Below, piece after piece: positions 58,796-64,000 of a stretch of DNA of 64,000 bases. Within the stretch, counting starts at the first letter, position 1. Every line of letters begins with the position of its first letter. This stretch comes from Sinorhizobium garamanticum. GTDB taxonomy: Bacteria; Pseudomonadota; Alphaproteobacteria; Rhizobiales; Rhizobiaceae. The stretch is taken from contig NZ_CP120374.1 in assembly GCF_029892065.1 (NCBI RefSeq), positions 1,736,001 through 1,800,000 on the forward strand, written 5' to 3'. The notes under the pieces were generated by a model, which saw only the letters and a program-made list of their open reading frames with translations, was not told the origin of the DNA and made no database searches. The position numbers and the translations under genes were made by a program.

Positions 58796-59722
58796 TCAGG
58801 CCTTCGGCATCGTCACCCCGGCCGCCTCGCGGATGGTCTGCATCAGGATCGAAAGCGGCAAGGACGGGATTGCGTCGGCGCGCATGGTGAGGCCGACCGG
58901 CCCCTTGGTCTCGCTGGTGTCGATCGGCAGCGTCGCCAGGAGGCCGTCGTCGATATCCGTCGCGACGACGCCTGTCGAGATGATCCAGATCGCATCGCTC
59001 GAACGCACGAAGGCGCGGCCGAAGGAATCGGAGACGGTCTCGATCTGGTTCGGCAGGCCGGCTATGCCGTTGGCGATCAGGAAGCGTTCGACGAAGGGCC
59101 GAATGATCGAGGCGCGGGTGGGCATCAGAACTGGAAAGTCGCCGAGATGGGCGAAGATCGATTGTCTGCCGGCGATGAGCGGGTGGCCGACGCGCACGGC
59201 AAACACCACCTGTTCGGAATAGAGGTGCTCGAAGGAAAACCCGGTCATCTTGTCAGGCGCGGCCAGCCTGCCGACGACGAGATCCAGGTCACCGACCCGC
59301 AACTGCTCCAGGAGCACCGCATTTTCGCCGGTAACGATCTTGATGCGGGCGCCGGTTTCCTCCTTGAGAAAGAGCGCCATGGCGCGAGGCATGATGCGGG
59401 TGGAAACCGTCGGAAGTGCGCCGATCCGGATCGGCGGACCATCGCCCGAGCGTTCCTGCGAGACCGAATCGAGCCCTTGCCGGAGCGCCGTCAGCGCAGC
59501 ACCCGCGTGGCGGAGAAAGACCTCGCCGTAGCGGGTGATCCTGATGCCGCGTCCCTCGCGCTCGAACACGGAGACGCCCAGCACCTCCTCCAGTTCGCGG
59601 ATCGTCTTGGTAACGGCCGGCTGGCTGACATGTAAGAGTTCGGCCGCCTTCATCACGCTCTTCTGGCGCGCGACCTCGACAAATGTCTGTAGATGGCGAA
59701 ACTTGACACGAGTATCGATCAT
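58796..59722 (-). CDS. pcaQ: LysR-family activator of the pca genes
   Basis: The 308-residue protein has an N-terminal LysR HTH (KFRHLQTFVEVARQKSVMKAAELLHVSQPAVTKTIREL, quoted here as a family block only in part) and a substrate-binding domain with PIRIGALPTVSTRIMPRAMALF. PcaQ activates pcaDCHGB in response to beta-carboxymuconate-type intermediates in rhizobia and Agrobacterium. It is divergent from pcaD. I prefer the start at 59722; an ATG at 59731 in the same frame is possible. Confidence 0.93.
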   Translation of the reverse strand: MIDTRVKFRHLQTFVEVARQKSVMKAAELLHVSQPAVTKTIRELEEVLGVSVFEREGRGIRITRYGEVFLRHAGAALTALRQGLDSVSQERSGDGPPIRIGALPTVSTRIMPRAMALFLKEETGARIKIVTGENAVLLEQLRVGDLDLVVGRLAAPDKMTGFSFEHLYSEQVVFAVRVGHPLIAGRQSIFAHLGDFPVLMPTRASIIRPFVERFLIANGIAGLPNQIETVSDSFGRAFVRSSDAIWIISTGVVATDIDDGLLATLPIDTSETKGPVGLTMRADAIPSLPLSILMQTIREAAGVTMPKA

Positions 59723-59729
59723 GAAATCC

Positions 59730-59745
59730 ATAACCTGCGAGTTAT
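59730..59745. promoter_or_regulatory. Candidate PcaQ binding site
   Basis: ATAACC-TGCG-AGTTAT is an inverted repeat (ATAAC / GTTAT) of LysR type. It differs in two positions from the PcaQ motif ATAACC-N4-GGTTAA that I remember for Sinorhizobium meliloti. It lies about 75 bp before the pcaD start and at the pcaQ start, as expected for activation and autoregulation. Confidence 0.7.
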
Positions 59746-59815
59746 TGGAAAGCTATGAAATATCATTTTACCTAACCAGATCAAACATCCAATTTGGTGA
59801 CGGAGGAGATCTGCC

Positions 59816-60617
59816 GTGCAATTCGCCCGTATCAACGACATCACGATTCATTATCAGGTGATTGGTGCGACGGGGGAAAAGCCTGTCCTTGTCTTCGCCA
59901 ATTCGCTCGGCACGGATTTCCGCATCTGGCGCGATGTCGTGGTCCGCCTTGCCGGCGAGTTCGCGATCGTTCTTTACGACAAGCGGGGCCACGGCCTTTC
60001 CGATGTCGGCCAGGTTCCCTATTCGATCGAGGATCATGCGACCGACCTTGCCGCCCTGCTCGACCTGCTTGCCGTCCGCCAGGCGATCGTCTGCGGGCTT
60101 TCCGTCGGCGGCCTGATCGCGCAGTCGCTCTATCAGCGCCGCCCGGATCTGGTGCGCGCGCTCGTGCTTTCGGACACGGCGCCCAAGATCGGCACGGCGG
60201 AGATGTGGGACGCGCGCATCGCCGCGATCGAGGCCGGCGGCATCGAGGCGGTCGCCGACGCTGTACTTGAGCGCTGGTTCACGCCAGCTTTCCGGCGGCC
60301 GGAGAATGTCGCTTTCACCGGCTATCGCAACATGCTGATCCGGCAGCCGGTGGCAGGCTACATCGGCACCTGTGCTGCAGTTCGCGACGCCGATTACACG
60401 GAGGCGGCCAAGAAAATTGCCGTTCCCGTGCTGTGCGTGGTCGGGGAGGACGACGGTTCGACGCCGCCGGACCTCGTGCTCTCGATGGCCAAGCTTATCC
60501 CCGATGCACGCTACGAGGTGATCCGCGAAGCCGGTCATATCCCCTGCGTCGAACAGCCGGAAATCCTGACCGCGATTCTCCGGCCATTCTTCGAACTCGT
60601 CATGCATGGAGACAAAA

Positions 60618-60625
<8 letters not shown>
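59816..60625 (+). CDS. pcaD: 3-oxoadipate enol-lactonase
   Basis: The 269-residue alpha/beta hydrolase opens beta-ketoadipate enol-lactone to beta-ketoadipate. The nucleophile S96 sits in CGLSVGGL, the aspartate in GEDDGSTPP and the histidine in AGHIPCVEQP. The start is GTG at 59816 after GGAGGAGA. It is the first gene of pcaDCHGB and overlaps pcaC by 8 bp. Confidence 0.94.
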
Positions 60626-61786
<1,161 letters not shown>

Positions 61787-61796
61787 GGGGCAACCG

Positions 61797-62411
61797 ATGG
61801 TTCAGGAACTTGGCTACCTCAAGGAAACCGCCTCGCAGACCGCCGGGCCTTACGTCCATATCGGCCTGACACCGAACTTCTGCGGTATTCCGGGCGTCTA
61901 CAAGACCGATCTCGGCGCCTCGATGGTCAACGACAAGACGCTCGGGCAGCGCATTACCGTCAGGGGTCGCGTTATCGACGGGGCGGGAATGCCGCTCAAG
62001 GACGCGCTCGTCGAGATCTGGCAGGCGGATGCAAGCGGCCTCTACAATTCGCCCGCAGAAATGCGCGGAACGGCTGACCCGAATTTTACTGGATGGGGCA
62101 GGTGCCCGACGAGCGCCGAGGACGGCGTCTTCACCTTCGAGACCGTCAAGCCGGGCCGGGTGCCGTTCAAGGATGGTCGCCTGATGGCACCGCACATCAC
62201 CCTCTGGATCGTTGCGCGCGGCATCAATATCGGTCTTCACACACGGATGTATTTCCCGGACGAGGCGGCGGCGAACGCCGAAGATCCGCTGCTTGGCCGG
62301 ATCGAGCATCGTCATCGGGCCGAGACGCTTGTCGCCGCGGGCACGGCGCCTAGTTATACATTCGACATTCATCTCCAGGGCGAGAACGAAACGGTCTTCC
62401 TGGATATATGA
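61797..62411 (+). CDS. pcaG: Protocatechuate 3,4-dioxygenase alpha subunit
   Basis: The 204-residue alpha subunit has the same fold as PcaH but lacks the iron ligands, as usual. Family blocks are TAGPYVHIGLTP, VEIWQADASGLYNSP and FARGINIGLHTRMYFPDE-like. GAGGGG lies just before the ATG at 61797. It completes the heterodimer with PcaH. Confidence 0.95.
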   Translation: MVQELGYLKETASQTAGPYVHIGLTPNFCGIPGVYKTDLGASMVNDKTLGQRITVRGRVIDGAGMPLKDALVEIWQADASGLYNSPAEMRGTADPNFTGWGRCPTSAEDGVFTFETVKPGRVPFKDGRLMAPHITLWIVARGINIGLHTRMYFPDEAAANAEDPLLGRIEHRHRAETLVAAGTAPSYTFDIHLQGENETVFLDI

Positions 62412-62501
62412 TCATCGCGTGGCGGCCTGCCCGCGTTGCTTCGTGTCTTTGACGTCGCCGTTCCGGCCTCGCGCGGGAAGGCGGGATCCTGGAGATGTGG
62501 A

Positions 62502-63557
62502 ATGACCTACTCGGCCTTTGATCATCCCTATCTTTCCGGTCTTCTTGGCGACGAGGCCGTGGCGGCGGAATTTTCCGCCGTGGCCGATATCCGCGCCATG
62601 CTTGCTTTCGAGGCAGCGCTCGCGCGGGCCGAAGCGGAGCACGGGATCATTCCGCGTTCTGCGGCCGATCGCATCAACGAAGCCTGTCGTGGCTTTTCAC
62701 CTGATGTCGTGGCGCTGCGCCGCGCGACGGCGGCAGACGGCGTCGTCGTTCCGGAACTGGTCCGGCAGTTGCGCGCGGCAGTCGGCGCCGACGCTGCAAG
62801 CCACGTGCATTTCGGAGCCACCAGCCAGGACGTCATCGACACCAGCCTGATGCTGCGGCTGAAGGCGATCGCCGAACTCTTCGGCTGCCGTCTCCGCGAT
62901 GTCGTGGCGGTGCTTGAAGAATGCGACCGGCAATGGGGGTTTCGTCCCCTGATGGGGCGTACGCGCATGCAGGCGGCGATCCCGATCACGGTTTCGGATC
63001 GCCTGCGTGCCTGGATCGAGCCGCTTCTCGACCATCAGGACCGCCTCGAGGCCATGGACCGGGACCTGTTCGCCGTACAGTTCGGCGGCGCCGCCGGCAC
63101 GCTCGATAAACTCGGGGACATGGCGGAGGCCGTTCGCGAGACGCTCGCCGAGGAGCTAGCGCTGGTCGATTGTCCGCAATGGCACAGCCAGCGCTCGGCG
63201 GTGGCGGACTTCGCCAATCTGCTGTCGCTGATCACGGGCAGCCTCGGCAAGTTCGGCCAGGATGTGGCGATGATGGCGCAAACCAGCGAGGAGATCGTGC
63301 TTGCCGGCGGCGGCGGCTCCTCCGCCATGCCGCACAAGCAGAATCCGGTTGCGGCGGAAGTGCTGGTCACCTTGGCGCGGTTCAATGCCACCCTGCTCGC
63401 GGGGGTGCATCAGGCGCTCATCCACGAGCAGGAACGCTCCGGTTCTGCCTGGACGCTCGAATGGTTGATCCTGCCGCAGATGGCCGGCGCGACGGCGGCC
63501 GCCACCAGGCTTGCGGCGGAACTGGCGGGCAATATCAGGCGCCTGGGCGGGGCGTGA
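62502..63557 (+). CDS. pcaB: 3-carboxy-cis,cis-muconate cycloisomerase
   Basis: The 351-residue protein belongs to the fumarase/aspartase superfamily, with the signature GSSAMPHKQNP, HFGATSQDVIDTS and the QWHSQRSAVADFANLL block. It closes carboxymuconate to gamma-carboxymuconolactone. The start at 62502 follows GGAG and GTGGA; 22 upstream open codons are not conserved. The protein is about 100 residues shorter than some PcaB homologues, which have a longer C-terminal domain, but matches the short rhizobial type. Confidence 0.93.
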   Translation: MTYSAFDHPYLSGLLGDEAVAAEFSAVADIRAMLAFEAALARAEAEHGIIPRSAADRINEACRGFSPDVVALRRATAADGVVVPELVRQLRAAVGADAASHVHFGATSQDVIDTSLMLRLKAIAELFGCRLRDVVAVLEECDRQWGFRPLMGRTRMQAAIPITVSDRLRAWIEPLLDHQDRLEAMDRDLFAVQFGGAAGTLDKLGDMAEAVRETLAEELALVDCPQWHSQRSAVADFANLLSLITGSLGKFGQDVAMMAQTSEEIVLAGGGGSSAMPHKQNPVAAEVLVTLARFNATLLAGVHQALIHEQERSGSAWTLEWLILPQMAGATAAATRLAAELAGNIRRLGGA

Positions 63558-64000
63558 ACCGCATTCCGGCACACGCGGCGATTTCAGACTCATCACGTAT
63601 TTCGTTCAGTCGCCGATGCTCGCCGCAGTGCTTGCTGCGGCGCAAAGAGGATCTGGACGCGTCGGCATAACACGGTCGCCAGAGAACTGGAGACCGTCAA
63701 TTGGGCACAAACGATCGCGACCGCCGCATGGGCTGTGAAGATGCAGCGCCCATTGCCGAACTCCTCTCTAATCCTCGCGGCCCGGGCTCGGACGACATCT
63801 ATTTGCTTGAATTTATGGAACTTCGGCGCAACCGGATGGACAGCGGCGAACCGCACGTGTTCGCGCGCCGGGGAGCCTCTCTCAAGCGATCATAGTAGCG
63901 GCCATCGGCTTGGCACCTGTCGCTCTGGCGCAGTCGTGCGCCAGAGGCAGCATCAGCTAACAGCCTTTCCTCGAGATTGATAATTTCTGTAGAAATAATC
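63558..64000. other. Window end without a recognised gene
   Basis: The last 443 bp after pcaB show only short frames with no family features or convincing ribosome sites. No strong terminator hairpin was found behind pcaB. The next gene probably begins beyond the window. Confidence 0.5.

Noticed and set aside
63701..63980. Short rightward frames at the window end
   Set aside because: No ribosome sites, no family pattern and two overlapping frames of similar weak quality.

Overview
The window looks like a piece of a secondary replicon (chromid or megaplasmid) of a Sinorhizobium/Ensifer-type alphaproteobacterium. The reasons are the GC-rich coding style, a complete rhizobial-type beta-ketoadipate pathway (pcaQ-pcaDCHGB and pcaR-pcaIJF), many ABC uptake operons each with its own regulator, RepA/RepB-type partition genes, and a family of short palindromic intergenic repeats. 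As I remember it, both pca clusters of Sinorhizobium meliloti lie on pSymB, so a pSymB-like replicon is my best guess; the species is not determined.

Layout. 1-4.4 kb: a two-component system whose sensor kinase is fused to an NCS1-type permease. 4.6-7.5 kb: a TetR/RidA divergon with a triple operator, an OsmC-like protein and a PQQ-type dehydrogenase. 7.9-13.6 kb: the urea importer urtABCDE. 14.5-20.7 kb: a LacI regulator and a CUT2 sugar importer. 20.9-23.2 kb: a repAB pair without repC. 23.5-28.5 kb: an acyltransferase, a DoxX protein and an FtsK-type translocase without membrane segments. 28.6-30.1 kb: vapBC and parDE-like modules, each sitting in one copy of a tandemly duplicated ftsK/SDR junction. 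30.2-32.4 kb: an unusual SDR-SEC-C / E2-like / ICMT-like operon. 32.6-35.4 kb: lipoproteins, an L,D-transpeptidase and an SDR. 35.8-39.4 kb: a GntR regulator and a polar amino-acid importer. 39.5-41.5 kb: an ECF sigma factor with a cupredoxin/DUF4142 operon, then a small RNA with three CCUCCUCCC hairpins. 41.6-45.8 kb: acylphosphatase and pcaIJF/pcaR. 45.9-49.6 kb: a copper-handling operon. 49.9-55.1 kb: surface-polysaccharide genes. 55.6-58.7 kb: a Moco oxidoreductase, gamma-glutamyltransferase and a GNAT enzyme. 58.8-63.6 kb: pcaQ and pcaDCHGB.

How the parts fit. pcaHG open the ring of protocatechuate, pcaB, pcaC and pcaD carry it to beta-ketoadipate, and pcaIJ plus pcaF finish to succinyl-CoA and acetyl-CoA, under PcaQ and PcaR. 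The permease-kinase/NarL pair precedes urtABCDE and may sense a nitrogenous solute. The ECF sigma gene and the DUF4142-cupredoxin genes share a near-identical promoter motif. All three ABC operons have a strong stem-loop right after the binding-protein gene. Nine copies of one palindromic repeat lie between genes and in places supply coding ends.

Novelty candidates: the RpoH-like promoter plus cuckoo-type sRNA at 41.3-41.5 kb, the duplicated junction filled by two toxin-antitoxin modules, the permease-kinase fusion, and the orphan repAB with a soluble FtsK. No tRNA, rRNA, CRISPR array or intact insertion sequence was seen.
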